Source of the DNA: G942493375 sp942493375
GTDB taxonomy: Bacteria > Armatimonadota > UBA5829
Length of the DNA stretch: 64,000 nt
Assembly (NCBI GenBank): GCA_942493375.1
Contig: OW818698.1
Span: 6,014,001-6,078,000 of the forward strand
Reading direction: 5' to 3'
Below are positions 1 through 10,100 of the stretch, in pieces. The position numbers and the translations under genes are program-made. The stretch's first letter is position 1; the number at the start of each line of letters is the position of its first letter. The notes under the pieces were generated by a model. The model was not told the DNA's origin and ran no database searches. It worked only from the letters and a program-made list of their open reading frames with translations.

Positions 1-309
1 GATGAAGTGCTGGCAATAAACCAGGACTCTCTGGGCAGGCAAGCATCCAGAATTACGGCGAACGACGGTACCGAAATCTGGGCCAGGCCATTGGCAGACG
101 GTACGAAAGCGGTAGCACTGTTCAACCGAACACCTTTATCCCGCACAGTGGTCGCCGATTTCAAGACATGCAAGATTAAAAGCAATCAGCCTGTCCGTGA
201 TCTGTGGAAACAAAAAGACCTGGGAAAATTCACCAGCAACTACAAAGTCGAAGTCCCCGGCCATGGAGCAGTGTTGATAAAAGTAGGTAAACCTAAAGCG
301 GAGTTTTAA
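1..309 (+). CDS. Alpha-galactosidase (GH27), C-terminal fragment
   Basis: The reading frame is open from the first base (D-E-V-L-A-I-N-Q-D) and stops at 309, so only the last ~102 residues are present. The fragment matches the end of the GH27 catalytic barrel, where family members carry an 'E-V-I-A-I-N-Q-D-x-L-G' segment, followed by the beta-sandwich with 'E-I-W-A-R-P-L-A-D-G-T-K-A-V-A-L-F-N-R'. GH27 enzymes release terminal alpha-linked galactose by a retaining mechanism; the catalytic aspartates lie upstream, outside the window. The first in-window start codon (GTG at 7) is not the real start. No further domain follows. It precedes a long repeat array. Confidence 0.85.
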   Translation, partial: DEVLAINQDSLGRQASRITANDGTEIWARPLADGTKAVALFNRTPLSRTVVADFKTCKIKSNQPVRDLWKQKDLGKFTSNYKVEVPGHGAVLIKVGKPKAEF

Positions 310-344
310 GAATATGTAACAGCTTATTGGTTGTTGCCAACCCA

Positions 345-980
345 ATTCCCCCTTCAATGAGGGAATTAGGTGGTATGACTATTAATCACTATTTTTGATG
401 GTATTTTGCCCCGTTAGTCCTGAGTAGCGCAGCGTATCGAAGGGCGGTTTGTTTTGCACGATTTAGCGGGACAGGTTCTCCGTAGCCGCCCTTCGATACG
501 CCTGCGGCTACTCAGGACTAACGGGGTTTGGATACAGTCAATTCCCCTTATCACATCAAAGGGGGAATTAGGTGGTATGACTATTAATCACTATTTTTGA
601 TGGTACTTTATCCCGTTAGTCCTGAGTAGCGCAGCGTATCGAAGGTCGGTCGGTTGTGCACAAGTTAACGGGATAGTCTCTCCGTAGCCGCCCTTCGATA
701 CGCCTGCGGCTACTCAGGACTAACGGGGTTTGGATACCGCCAATTCGCCTTATCACATCAAAGGGGGAATTAGGTGGTATGACTATTAATCACTATTTTT
801 GATGGTACTTTATCCCGTTAGTCCTGAGTAGCGCAGCGTATCGAAGGGCGGTCGGTTGTGCACAAGTTAACGGGATAGTCTCTCCGTAGCCGCCCTTCGA
901 TACGCCTGCGGCTACTCAGGACTAACGGGGTTTGGATACCGTCAATTCCCCTTATCACATCAAAGGGGGAATTAGGTAGT
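345..980. repeat. Tandem 202-bp repeat array, each unit with a long palindrome
   Basis: The 766-base gap before the next gene is almost filled by three head-to-tail units and a partial fourth. The phrase GAATTAGGTGG (with a variant in the last copy) recurs at 363, 565, 767 and 970, a period of 202-203 bp. Each unit holds a long inverted repeat: in unit 1, arm 409-428 (CCCCGTTAGTCCTGAGTAGC) pairs with 507-526, and the arms extend inward through GCGTATCGAAGGGCGG-type sequence. Units differ at few positions (for example 641-650 against 841-850). Arms of this type (CTACTCAGGACTAACGGG) look like a dispersed intergenic palindrome family; the tandem amplification is local. No ORF or transposase is associated. 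Confidence 0.9.
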
Positions 981-1075
981 GCGTTGTATATCAGTTTGCA
1001 AGGGAGATTGTCTGGAGATTTAGACTCCAACATCCAACATCCAACTTCCAATATCTAAACATCAGGAGCTATTAA

Positions 1076-2044
1076 TTGAAGTATGCTAAATTGACCAGGA
1101 CGGATTTGTTGCCGTCTGTTTTGTGTTTGGGGACGCCTGAGTATGGGTCTTCTATCAGCCGTGAGGATTCATTTGTGCTGATGGACGCTTTTTTGAATGC
1201 CGGGGGGAACTTCCTGGACACTGCCCATATATATGCCGACTGGCAGTGCGAGACCAGAGGTATGAGCGAGATCACGATTGGGGAGTGGGTTGCTTCGCGG
1301 TCGTGCAGGGATAGAATTATTGTAGCAACAAAGGGTGGCAGTTACACCGCTGAAGACCCTACTCCAAGGCTTCGCAAAGACCAGATAACTGGTGATCTGA
1401 AGCTTGGTCTTGCCCGATTGGCTATGGACTATGTGGATATTTACTGGTGCCACAGAGACGATCCGAACCGTCCTGTTGAGGAGATCCTGGAAACGCTGGA
1501 GGGGCTTAAATCAGACGGGGTAATGCGCTGGTATGCGGCATCCAACTGGTCATGGCAGAGGTTGAAAGAGGCAAGGGCGTATGCTGATAGAATGGGGTAT
1601 ACGGGTTTTGTTGCCAGTCAGATACAGTGGAGCCTGGCGGATTTGAACCCTGAAGGTGTGATGGACCCGACGCAGGCTGTGATGGATGATGAGACTTTGG
1701 CTTACCACGCAGAATCCGGTCTGCCTCAGGTGCCATATACTTCTCAGGCGTCAGGGTTCTTCAGCGGTAAATATGTCCGCGACGATCCGAATTCCGGTAG
1801 ACCTCATATACATACTAATTATGGATCAGACAAAAACTGGGGGAGACTGGACAGGGTGCTGGAACTGGCACACCATTTCGGTTGCACACCTAACCAGATA
1901 GCCCTGGCATACCTGATTGGACAGACCTTCCCAGTATACCCGATCGTTGGCTGCAGGAGCGTAAACCAGCTGCTAGATTCCTGCGGAGCAGCCGACATCC
2001 ACCTGAACCAGGAGCAAGTGCAATACCTGGCTGGTTCAGAATAA
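1076..2044 (+). CDS. Aldo/keto reductase family protein (paralogue 1)
   Basis: A 322-residue NAD(P)H-dependent aldo/keto reductase fold. The catalytic tetrad can be assigned: D48 and Y53 in 'F-L-D-T-A-H-I-Y-A-D-W', K86 in 'I-V-A-T-K-G-G' and H126 in 'Y-W-C-H-R-D-D-P'. The C-terminal 'P-I-V-G-C-R-S' fits the cofactor-binding loop. The start is TTG at 1076, with AGGAG at 1064-1068; the alignment with the next paralogue (M-R-Y-A against M-K-Y-A) supports it. Family members act on sugars, aldehydes or ketones in the cytoplasm, often in sugar catabolism; the substrate here is unknown. It lies just before a paralogue in the same orientation, with an inverted-repeat element between. Confidence 0.88.
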   Translation: MKYAKLTRTDLLPSVLCLGTPEYGSSISREDSFVLMDAFLNAGGNFLDTAHIYADWQCETRGMSEITIGEWVASRSCRDRIIVATKGGSYTAEDPTPRLRKDQITGDLKLGLARLAMDYVDIYWCHRDDPNRPVEEILETLEGLKSDGVMRWYAASNWSWQRLKEARAYADRMGYTGFVASQIQWSLADLNPEGVMDPTQAVMDDETLAYHAESGLPQVPYTSQASGFFSGKYVRDDPNSGRPHIHTNYGSDKNWGRLDRVLELAHHFGCTPNQIALAYLIGQTFPVYPIVGCRSVNQLLDSCGAADIHLNQEQVQYLAGSE

Positions 2045-2053
2045 AAACTTTTG

Positions 2054-2275
2054 GACAGGATTAACAAGATTCACAAGATTAACAGGATGGGAAGATAAGG
2101 CAAGAGTGCATACCGGCGCATTCCGTCCGTATTTCGACAAGCAGTGCAAATGCCTTTAGCATTTAAACCCTCTGCATGAACGGAATGCATTCTTGAAATA
2201 CGGATGATTTCTAACTTACCTTGTTTCATTTGCCCTGTTAATCTTGTGAATCTTGTAAATCTTGTTAATCCTGTC
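2054..2275. repeat. Inverted-repeat element between the two reductase genes
   Basis: Two arms of about 35-43 bases, at 2054-2088 (ACAGGATTAACAAGATTCAC...) and 2233-2275 (...CTTGTTAATCCTGT), are near-complementary and each contains internal direct repeats of an AAGATT/AATCTTGT word. The centre holds further short palindromes (CATTCCGT near 2120 with ACGGAATGC near 2179; CCGTATTTC with GAAATACGG). The element covers nearly all of the gap between the stop of paralogue 1 and the ribosome site of paralogue 2. An alternative in-frame start of the downstream ORF at 2262 falls inside the right arm and is discounted. Confidence 0.8.
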
Positions 2276-2303
2276 AGAAATTCCCTTCAAGTGGAGTCGG
2301 AAA

Positions 2304-3275
2304 ATGAGATATGCTTGTATAACTAATACTGACTTGAAACCATCGGTTATATGCCTGGGGACGCATGAGTTTGGGTCTGGTGTTGCTCAGGAGGATGCAT
2401 TTGCGTTGATGGATGCATATCTGGATGCTGGTGGTCGTTTCATCGATACAGCCGATCAATATGCCGATTGGCAGTGCGACACTCCGGGTATGAGTGAGTT
2501 TACGATAGGCAAATGGATGAAGTCCAGGTCTTCCAGGGATAAACTGGTCCTGGCTACAAAGGGCGGCAGTCAGTCTCACATTTGGCCCTTTCCCAGGTTA
2601 AGCCGTGACGAATTGGAGGAAAACCTGGAACTGAGTCTTACCCGGCTTGGGGTTGAGTATGTAGACCTGTTCTATCTGCATGTTGACGATCCTGCAAGAC
2701 CGGTGGAAGAGATACTGGAGACAATGGAATACTTCAAACAAAAGGGATGGCTTCGCTGGTATGCATCATCCAACTGGACAGCTCCGAGGTTGCGGGCAGC
2801 TGATGCGTATGCATTAAAGCAAGGATACACAGGCTTTGTAGCCAGCCAGATCCACTGGAGTCTGGCTGATGTCGATAGTGAAAACGATCCTGATATCCCA
2901 CACATAGTTATGAAAGACGACATCTACCAGTATCACCTGGAAACAGGCGTCACGCAGTGCCCATATACTCCTCAGGCATCCGGTTTTTTCAGTGGGAATT
3001 ACATCCGCAACAATCCTGATTCCGGCAAACCAGGTGTCTACAACAGTTACAACCTGGAGAGAAACTGGGGACGTCTGGAAAGAGCCCAGGAAATGGCACA
3101 GGAGATGGGTTGTTCCGCCAATCAGATAGCACTGGCATATTTAGTAGCCCAGCCTTTCCCTGTCTTCCCTATTGTAGGAAGCTGGAAGATGCACCAGCTG
3201 TTGGATTCGCTGGGAGCAGGGGACTTAGTCCTTACTCCTGAGCAGGTTAGGTATTTGAGGGATGGCAATGATTGA
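2304..3275 (+). CDS. Aldo/keto reductase family protein (paralogue 2)
   Basis: A 323-residue aldo/keto reductase closely related to the upstream gene over its whole length. Catalytic residues occupy the same positions: D48, Y53, K86 and H126 ('F-Y-L-H-V-D-D-P'). The open frame extends upstream to 2262, but ATG 2304 is preferred because it has GGAG at 2293-2296 and begins with the same M-x-Y-A sequence as its paralogue. Probably a local duplication that diverged in substrate range; a cytosolic oxidoreductase of sugars or aldehydes. The two genes may be expressed separately because a large palindromic element separates them. Confidence 0.88.
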   Translation: MRYACITNTDLKPSVICLGTHEFGSGVAQEDAFALMDAYLDAGGRFIDTADQYADWQCDTPGMSEFTIGKWMKSRSSRDKLVLATKGGSQSHIWPFPRLSRDELEENLELSLTRLGVEYVDLFYLHVDDPARPVEEILETMEYFKQKGWLRWYASSNWTAPRLRAADAYALKQGYTGFVASQIHWSLADVDSENDPDIPHIVMKDDIYQYHLETGVTQCPYTPQASGFFSGNYIRNNPDSGKPGVYNSYNLERNWGRLERAQEMAQEMGCSANQIALAYLVAQPFPVFPIVGSWKMHQLLDSLGAGDLVLTPEQVRYLRDGND

Positions 3276-3284
3276 TTCTGCGCT

Positions 3285-3761
3285 ATGAAAAAGAGAGTTT
3301 TGGACACGAAAACCCAGGAATCCCCATTCATTCTGGGTGTATTATTAGAGTCCGGGATATTCCTGGCTTGCGTGTTTTGCATAGCTGTCGGTTGTGCTGC
3401 TGCTATTGCATTCACAAATAATGGGTTCCTGTTTCCACGTTCTGCGCTGGAGCTTTTTCTGGATTTCCTTTTTGGATTATGTGTTCTCGTCAGTGCAGCT
3501 ACATTACGCTTGTTAATTCCATTGAAATGGAAATCTATCAGCATAGTAAAGCGAATAATAAGCATGCTGATGTATGTGGGTGTGACACTGATGCTTGCTG
3601 CGTTTTTGCATGGATTTATGATGTGGTATCGTAATTATTCCCATGCTATGGGATACGATAAATTTACGCGGATATTAAGTGTTGTATTTGCAGGATTTTT
3701 GGAGTATGACTATTATTATGAAACCCGACTTAAGAGGATTCCTAAAAAGCGTGCGAAGTGA
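3285..3761 (+). CDS. Small integral membrane protein, function unknown
   Basis: 158 residues with three or four hydrophobic segments (about 16-45, 55-78, 88-110 and possibly 125-140) and a basic C-terminal tail (K-R-I-P-K-K-R-A-K). I recognise no family. It starts ten bases after the upstream reductase stop, so it may be co-transcribed, although the ribosome site is weak. The composition is typical of a small inner-membrane protein with short loops. Confidence 0.55.
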   Translation: MKKRVLDTKTQESPFILGVLLESGIFLACVFCIAVGCAAAIAFTNNGFLFPRSALELFLDFLFGLCVLVSAATLRLLIPLKWKSISIVKRIISMLMYVGVTLMLAAFLHGFMMWYRNYSHAMGYDKFTRILSVVFAGFLEYDYYYETRLKRIPKKRAK

Positions 3762-3783
3762 GTGTCTGGATGCTTGTGAGCAC

Positions 3784-3813
3784 AGCAGATCCTTCATTGC
3801 ATTCAGGATGACA
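3784..3813. repeat. Single arm of the AGCAGATCC...GGATGACA repeat family
   Basis: This 30-base stretch (begins AGCAGATCCTTCATTGCATT) is identical to the right arm of the large hairpin at 22763-22792 and related to the hairpin at 25729-25800. Only one arm is present here, so it is a solo or decayed copy. It lies between the small membrane protein and the DUF4838 gene. Confidence 0.8.
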
Positions 3814-3930
3814 CAGTGAAATTTGATTCCCTCTTTATAGAATCTACGCTGTACAATTTGCCTGATATCCGGATTTGATGTACAGTTGACTATCTTTGCG
3901 ATGGTTCAATTGTTTGTTTGGAGGGTTCGG

Positions 3931-6690
3931 ATGGGGTTTAGGCGTTTTGTTATATGCGTGGCTGTGGCTATGTTGCTTGTGGGTTCTATTATTTGCTGTG
4001 AAGCTATTGATAATGGGGTTCGTGGGTTTCCGCTTCGGAATGGGGATTTCAGTTATAGTTCCCGGCCCTGGGGGCTGCCGGCTAACTGGGGGACTATGAC
4101 CTGGTCCGGTAGATATTCATTTACTCTGGATCCTCCTCCAACAGGTCCTCAGAACCAGCCATCCGCTGCTGTTATCACTGCTATTGAGACAGGAAGAGCA
4201 GCTTACTGGCAGGATGTTGTGTTGATGAAAGGCAGGTATAGACTGACCTTTGAGGTTCTGGTCTCCGGTGGTTCAAATTTCAGCCTGCTGGCAAATGATG
4301 GCAACGCATATGTTGAGACTGCTCCGGGGTACCGCAAGATCTCCAGTGATTTTTCAGCTGATGGGTCAACCCGCATTCACCTGATTGTCCAGGGGTCTGG
4401 CGAAGTAAGGTTCCGGAATATGGAATGCGTCCCTCTTGAACTGGATACTGCTTCTGTGCCGGTTGAGAATGGACTTAACATTGGTGAGATAGTTATTCCG
4501 AAAAACGCCGACCTGGCGGAAGAATATGCTGCATGGGAATTGCAGAGATGCATGGGACGGTTGACTGGATCTGTTCCGGGACTTCGAGGTAGAGATAAGA
4601 CCCAACCTGGTATAAAGATCATCATTGGAGGTAAGCCTTCCGGGAAGTTAGTTAAACTTGGTGAAGACTCCTATAGAATTACAAAGCAGAAAGACTCTAT
4701 AATTCTGCAGGGCAATACTCCCCGGGGAACGCTGTATGCTGCGTATGATTTCCTCAAGCTCCAGGGTTGTGCGTGGGCGTTTGCGGGTGATCTTGGGGAA
4801 GAAATTCCGCGTGTTTCATCATTGAAGCTGCCTGCTGGTGACAGATATGAATCTCCTGACTATGATGTCCGGGGCTATATGATTTACCCTCAGCGGATGT
4901 ATCCTGATGGCGGCTGGATGATGCTTAACCTGGAAGATGAGATGGACTGGGCTGTCCGCAACCGAATGAACGCTCTGTGGGCAACTGAAGTCCATGACTT
5001 CGGAGCACACCGGGGGAACAGCCATCTGCAGACCAACAACCACAGCTGGTCTCAGTTCTTGGTAGATGATCATCCTGAATGGTGGACCAGGGTCAATGGC
5101 ACCAGGACCAGACTCCATATGAGTGGAAGACCGAACCAGATTTGCGTATCTAATCCTGAAATGCGTGATCTTGCGGTTAAAAGAGCGATTGAAAAATTCA
5201 AAGCAGAGCCCCGTTTGAAGATATACGCACTGAGCCCTGAGGATGAGCCCTGCTGGTGGTGTGAATGTGAGAGATGCAGAAAGCTGGATGCTGACAGGGG
5301 CAGGGGGGAATGGAAACCGGCTGCTGATGGGACTCCGAATATCTCAATGTCTGACCGTGTTTTCAACTTCGTCAATGAAGTAGCAACCAGAGTCTCCAAA
5401 GTCTATCCTGACAAGTTGATTGAGTGCTACGCCTATGGTTCCTATCGTGATGCTCCAAAGCGTGAGAAAGTGCACCCGAATGTGCTGGTGAAATATACCT
5501 ACTGGCCGCGCCCCCCTCTTAACCAGAAAATACTGGAGACCAAAGCTTCAGGGCCGGTAGAAGCAGTGAGACAGCTGGACGGTTGGAAGAAGGCCGGAGT
5601 AAAGCATTTCGGTCTGTATGACTACTACAACTGGATCTTCCCTGATGCAACTCTGGCAGAGTTCTTCCAGTCGACTGATATGCTCAAAACGCTACACGAC
5701 CGCTGGGGCTTCAGGCATGCACTCGGTGAGACCGAAGCCGGAACCTGGCCTGCTATGATGATGTACAACCTCCGCGCTGCTGCTCTATGGAACGTCAATA
5801 CATCATACAAGGCAGTGATACGGGATCTGTGCACGAAGTTCTATGGTCCAGCCGGCGATACCATGAATGAATACTATCTCAAGCTGGATGATGTCATTCA
5901 GAAGTCCGATAAATGGAAGAACCCTGACTGGTCATACTTGAACTTCAGTGATTTTACGATGAACGATTGCATTAACGCTGGAGAGATACTTTCCCGTGCT
6001 GAAGCATTAGTACACGGTCAAGCTCCATTTGATTCCAGGCTGGAGATCGCCCGCTACGGGCATGATTCACTTATCTATGCAGTAGCACAGTCATCCCCTG
6101 AACCGCTCTCGTCAGACCAGAAGAAACTAGCCAGAGTCAGTTTTGACAGGGCACGGGATACAATGAACAAATACGGTCTCGGCACTAATGGCACCGGTGC
6201 AGGAGTTATGCGGATATTCTATCTGCCGGTTAAGATCAAGACTACTATCCTGGAGCTTCCGTTGGAGTGGACATTTAAGATCGATCCGAACGATGTCGGG
6301 ATAAAGGAGAACTGGTTTGCAGAGCAGACAGGTATCTGGGAGCCTATCCGCACAGACAAAGACTGGACAAGCCAGGGGTACAAATATCATGGTGCTGCCT
6401 GGTACAGTCTCAATCTTAAAGTGAGTGATGATACTCGTAGCAAAATGGCACCACACAAAGGTGGCATGCACTTGTACTTTGGGGCTGTCGATGGAACTGC
6501 AGACATCTATCTGAACGGTGTGAAGATAGGTGAGCAGAAGTCCCCGGCGGCTCTGATGTGGGACAAGTCTTTCACGATCCCTCTACCAGAAGACTTCGAC
6601 CCATCAATTACTAATAATCTGAGTATCCGGGTGGAAAAGGATGCCTATGCGGCAGGTATATGGAAACCGGTGTCCATTGTTGTTGAATAA
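3931..6690 (+). CDS. Secreted DUF4838 / alpha-glucuronidase-like protein (copy 1)
   Basis: 919 residues from ATG 3931, chosen because GGAGGG lies at 3920-3925 and the protein then opens with a clean signal peptide (M-G-F-R-R-F ... cleavage near residue 24). TTG 3886 would add 15 residues. An N-terminal jelly-roll-like region is followed by a GH67-N/DUF4838-like segment ('Y-A-A-W-E-L-Q-R', 'R-G-T-L-Y-A-A-Y-D-F-L') and a barrel-like domain with the Cys cluster 'C-E-C-E-R-C'. The last ~150 residues resemble a GH2-type sugar-binding sandwich ('D-I-Y-L-N-G-V-K-I'). DUF4838 proteins are presumed glycoside hydrolases, but the activity is not established. Two further DUF4838 genes occur in the window. 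Confidence 0.8.
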   Translation: MGFRRFVICVAVAMLLVGSIICCEAIDNGVRGFPLRNGDFSYSSRPWGLPANWGTMTWSGRYSFTLDPPPTGPQNQPSAAVITAIETGRAAYWQDVVLMKGRYRLTFEVLVSGGSNFSLLANDGNAYVETAPGYRKISSDFSADGSTRIHLIVQGSGEVRFRNMECVPLELDTASVPVENGLNIGEIVIPKNADLAEEYAAWELQRCMGRLTGSVPGLRGRDKTQPGIKIIIGGKPSGKLVKLGEDSYRITKQKDSIILQGNTPRGTLYAAYDFLKLQGCAWAFAGDLGEEIPRVSSLKLPAGDRYESPDYDVRGYMIYPQRMYPDGGWMMLNLEDEMDWAVRNRMNALWATEVHDFGAHRGNSHLQTNNHSWSQFLVDDHPEWWTRVNGTRTRLHMSGRPNQICVSNPEMRDLAVKRAIEKFKAEPRLKIYALSPEDEPCWWCECERCRKLDADRGRGEWKPAADGTPNISMSDRVFNFVNEVATRVSKVYPDKLIECYAYGSYRDAPKREKVHPNVLVKYTYWPRPPLNQKILETKASGPVEAVRQLDGWKKAGVKHFGLYDYYNWIFPDATLAEFFQSTDMLKTLHDRWGFRHALGETEAGTWPAMMMYNLRAAALWNVNTSYKAVIRDLCTKFYGPAGDTMNEYYLKLDDVIQKSDKWKNPDWSYLNFSDFTMNDCINAGEILSRAEALVHGQAPFDSRLEIARYGHDSLIYAVAQSSPEPLSSDQKKLARVSFDRARDTMNKYGLGTNGTGAGVMRIFYLPVKIKTTILELPLEWTFKIDPNDVGIKENWFAEQTGIWEPIRTDKDWTSQGYKYHGAAWYSLNLKVSDDTRSKMAPHKGGMHLYFGAVDGTADIYLNGVKIGEQKSPAALMWDKSFTIPLPEDFDPSITNNLSIRVEKDAYAAGIWKPVSIVVE

Positions 6691-6735
6691 TCAGTGTATA
6701 CAATCAAATATTAGATATCATTAATAGTTATTTGT

Positions 6736-6765
6736 GGGGAGCATACATAGTGCTTCCCTTTTTTT
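6736..6765 (+). terminator. Rho-independent terminator after DUF4838 copy 1
   Basis: GGGGAGCA (6736-6743) pairs with TGCTTCCC (6751-6758), with one G-T wobble and a 7-base loop, and is followed directly by seven T residues. It lies 46 bases after the DUF4838 stop. Confidence 0.85.
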
Positions 6766-7120
6766 ATCACTTTCAGATACCTCACAAACAAACGACCACT
6801 TTGCAGTTTTGAGTCCTCTTCTACCTGCTGCACGATATTGTAAGTATATATAATTATTGTGCATCATCATACATTATTAGGTATATGTGTAAGTTTTATC
6901 GCGCATCTTTATGGTCAAATAAATGACAGTAAATCGTGATTATTGCACTCTAAATGTTGCAGAATGCCGTTGAAAAATACAGTTTGAATCCAGTCTGAAA
7001 ATATCGAGCAATATTGCCGAATACATATATGTAGTACGCATTATTATTTAGTAAGTATAAGTATGTGTGTATGTACTTGCGATAATGGGTAACTGTCAAA
7101 AAACGAGGAGGATTCAGAGA
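6766..7120. other. AT-rich leader region upstream of chemoreceptor 1
   Basis: A 355-base non-coding stretch with no ORF worth keeping. It holds a candidate flagellar-type promoter (listed separately) and, at 7105-7111, the GAGGAGG ribosome site that decides the receptor start. Nothing else recognisable is seen. Confidence 0.6.
6997..7023 (+). promoter_or_regulatory. Candidate sigma-28 (FliA)-type promoter
   Basis: GAAA (6997-7000), then 15 bases, then GCCGAATA (7016-7023), close to the flagellar sigma consensus TAAA-N15-GCCGATAA. It sits about 98 bases upstream of the chosen start of a chemoreceptor, where such promoters are often found. The similarity is by eye only. Confidence 0.35.
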
Positions 7121-10100
7121 TTGAGATTACGACTTGATTCCATCAACATCAGAACAAGGTTGATTGGGGCCTTCACTTTAGTTTCTATAATAACCATTTT
7201 AGGTGGTTATGGTAACTACTCGAATGCCAAAAAGGCTCATGAAATAGTAAATCACATAAACACCCAGGTAGCCCCGGCACAAGAGGTAGCTATTGGACTG
7301 GATGAAGCTAAAACTGCAGTGCAGCGCAGTGAAAGATCAATGATGATCCCAAAGATATCCAAACAAGATTTTGATCTGATGCATTCTAAAATGGATAAAG
7401 CACTTGGGCGGATTGATGACAATGTTGCCAGATACAATAAGTTAACCAAGAATTCAGATCAGAAAGCTGCATGGAAAACTGTTCAAGATGCATTGAATAC
7501 TTGGAAACCATTGGTACTGGAAGTAGCAGCGTTGGAGAAAGCCGGGAAGTTCGACAGTGCTCGAGATTTATCGTTTGGCAAATGTTCTGATGCATATTGG
7601 GCATTTGCGGACGGTATAGATGCTCTGGGAGAGCTTAATGCAAAAGCAAAAGCCGCGTCCGATGTTGAGTTGAACTCTACATTCAAGGCACTTATCAGAA
7701 ATATTATAGGTATCTGTTTGCTGATAGGACTCATGGGAGTCATATTTGGTAGCACAATATCAGCAAGTATATATAAACCTCTAAGAAAACTCAAAGAAGT
7801 CTCCTCGGAACTATCAACAGGAAACACAGATGTTGCCATAGACACAGGAAGCAAGGACGAAATTGGTGACCTTGCAAGGGCCTTTGCTTCAGTAGTCGAC
7901 GGTACGAAAACTGCCGCAAATGCTGCTGACCAAATTGCTAAAGGTGATCTTACCATTGAACTATCTCCTCGATCTGAGAACGATGTCCTCTTGATTGCAA
8001 TGAATCATGTGGTCAAATCCTTACGTGGATTGGTCCAGGAGACGGTAACACTTGGAGATGCAGCAGTCCAGGGACGATTGGATGCGAGAGGCGATGTTAC
8101 TCAGTATTCCGGTGGCTATCAGGATATAGTCAATGGAATTAACAATACTCTGGATTCATTAATTGGTCCATTGAATGTTGCTGCGGAGTATGTAGAGCGA
8201 ATATCTGCCGGCGATATTCCTGAAAAGATAACCGACGACTACAATGGGGATTTTAATGAGATCAAGAATAATCTCAATAAATGCATAGATGCTATCAGCG
8301 GGTTGGTCAACGATTCGAATGTGCTCAGTGAAGCCGCACTTGCTGGCCACTTTGAGACAAGAGTTGATGTAAGCAAACACGGTGGCGATTTTGCCCGTAT
8401 CGTCAAGGGTGTTAATGATACCCTTGATATCGTCGTTGACAAAGTGTTCTGGTATGAGCAGCTTCTTGATGCTATTCCATTCCCAATGTCTGTTACCGAC
8501 ATGGATATGAAATGGACCTTTGTGAACAAGCCTGTCGAAGATATGCTGAAGGTCAAGAGATCCGACATTATCGGTAAAGATTGCAGCAACTGGGGCGCCG
8601 GGATCTGTAAGACTGAGAATTGCGGAATTACAGGTTTGCGCAGAGGTGATCCTCAGACATTGTTTGATCAGTTTGGGATGAACTTCCAGGTTGATACATC
8701 TTATATCAGAAACAGAGATGGAGTGAATGTAGGACATGTAGAGGTGGTGCAGGATATTACAGCACGAGCCAAAGTATCAGCATACCAGGTCAATGAAATT
8801 GAGCGCCTGGCTTCAAATCTCAATAGACTTGCTGCTGGTGAATTAGCACTTGATACCGAAGTTTCAGAGGCGGATGATTACACCAGGGCAGATAGAGAGA
8901 ATTTTCTGAAAATCAATGAGAATCTGATCAAGGTCCGTAATTCCGTATCCGCGATGCTTTCAGATGCAAGGGGCATAGTAGATGCCATTGAAGTCGGCAA
9001 TTTGGACGCTAAGGCAGATGCCCAGGCTCACGAAGGGGCCTTCCGGGAAGTTATCGAGGGTATTAATGAGATAGTTGAAGGCTTGAGTGTGCCGTTTAAG
9101 CGAGTCATTGATAGAATTGATGAAATGGCAAAAGGTGAAATACCTGCTGACATAGCAAGGGAATATAAAGGTGAATTCCTTCGACTGAAAGTATCTTTCA
9201 ATGCATGCTTTGCTAGCATCCGCAACCTTGTGGTAGATGCAAATATGCTGGCAGAAGCGGCAACTGCTGGTAATTTAGATGCTAGAGCTGATGCTAGTCG
9301 CCACAATGGAGATTACGCCAAGGTTATTCTAGGGGTAAACAATACGCTTGATGCTTTGATTACACCTTTAAAAGTTGCAGCGGAGTGTATGGAACGGATT
9401 TCAAGTGGCGACATACCGGAACCGATTACACAGGAATACCAGGGGGACTTTGTAAGTGTAAAAGACAGCCTGAATCGTTGTATCGGAGCCGTAAACTCCG
9501 TGATCGAGGATGCAAATATGCTCAGCGCTGCCGCCATACAGGGGAGACTCGAGACCCGAGCCGATGCAAGCAAACATCAAGGCGACTTCCGGAGGATAGT
9601 AAGAGGCGTTAATGATACCCTCGATGCCGTTATCGGACCTCTAAATGTGGCTGCTGAATATGTCGAACGTATCTCTAATGGGGATATTCCTGAAAAGATC
9701 ACCGATAAATATAACGGCGATTTCGATGAGATAAAGAAGAATCTGAACAAGTGTGTGGGAGCTATCAATCAGCTGGTTTCAGATGGTGTCATGCTTGCAC
9801 AGGCTGCAGTTGAGGGTCAATTGAGCAAGCGAGCCGATGCAACTGCGCACGGTGGTGATTTCCGCAAGATAGTTCAGGGGTTCAATGAAACTCTGGATAG
9901 TATTGTAGATCCTGTCAACGAAGCAGCTGCTGTTCTGGAGAGATTGGCTTCCAATGACCTTACAGCACGAATGAATGGCGATTATGCTGGTGACCTGGCC
10001 AGGATGAAGGAAAGCTTGAATTCTGCAATGGAGAATGTGGGGATGGCAATCAAACAGGTTGCTGATGCTGCCGGCAAGGTAGCTGATTCCACTACTGCCC

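Noticed and set aside
345..980. Possible CRISPR array or integron-like array from the 202-bp repeats
   Set aside because: Units are contiguous, contain internal palindromes and no cassettes, and no integrase or cas gene is near.
8159..8737. 192-residue minus-strand ORF in chemoreceptor 1
   Set aside because: Antisense to HAMP and PAS coding sequence, without ribosome site; the same antisense peptide pattern occurs in receptor 2, as expected of a shadow.
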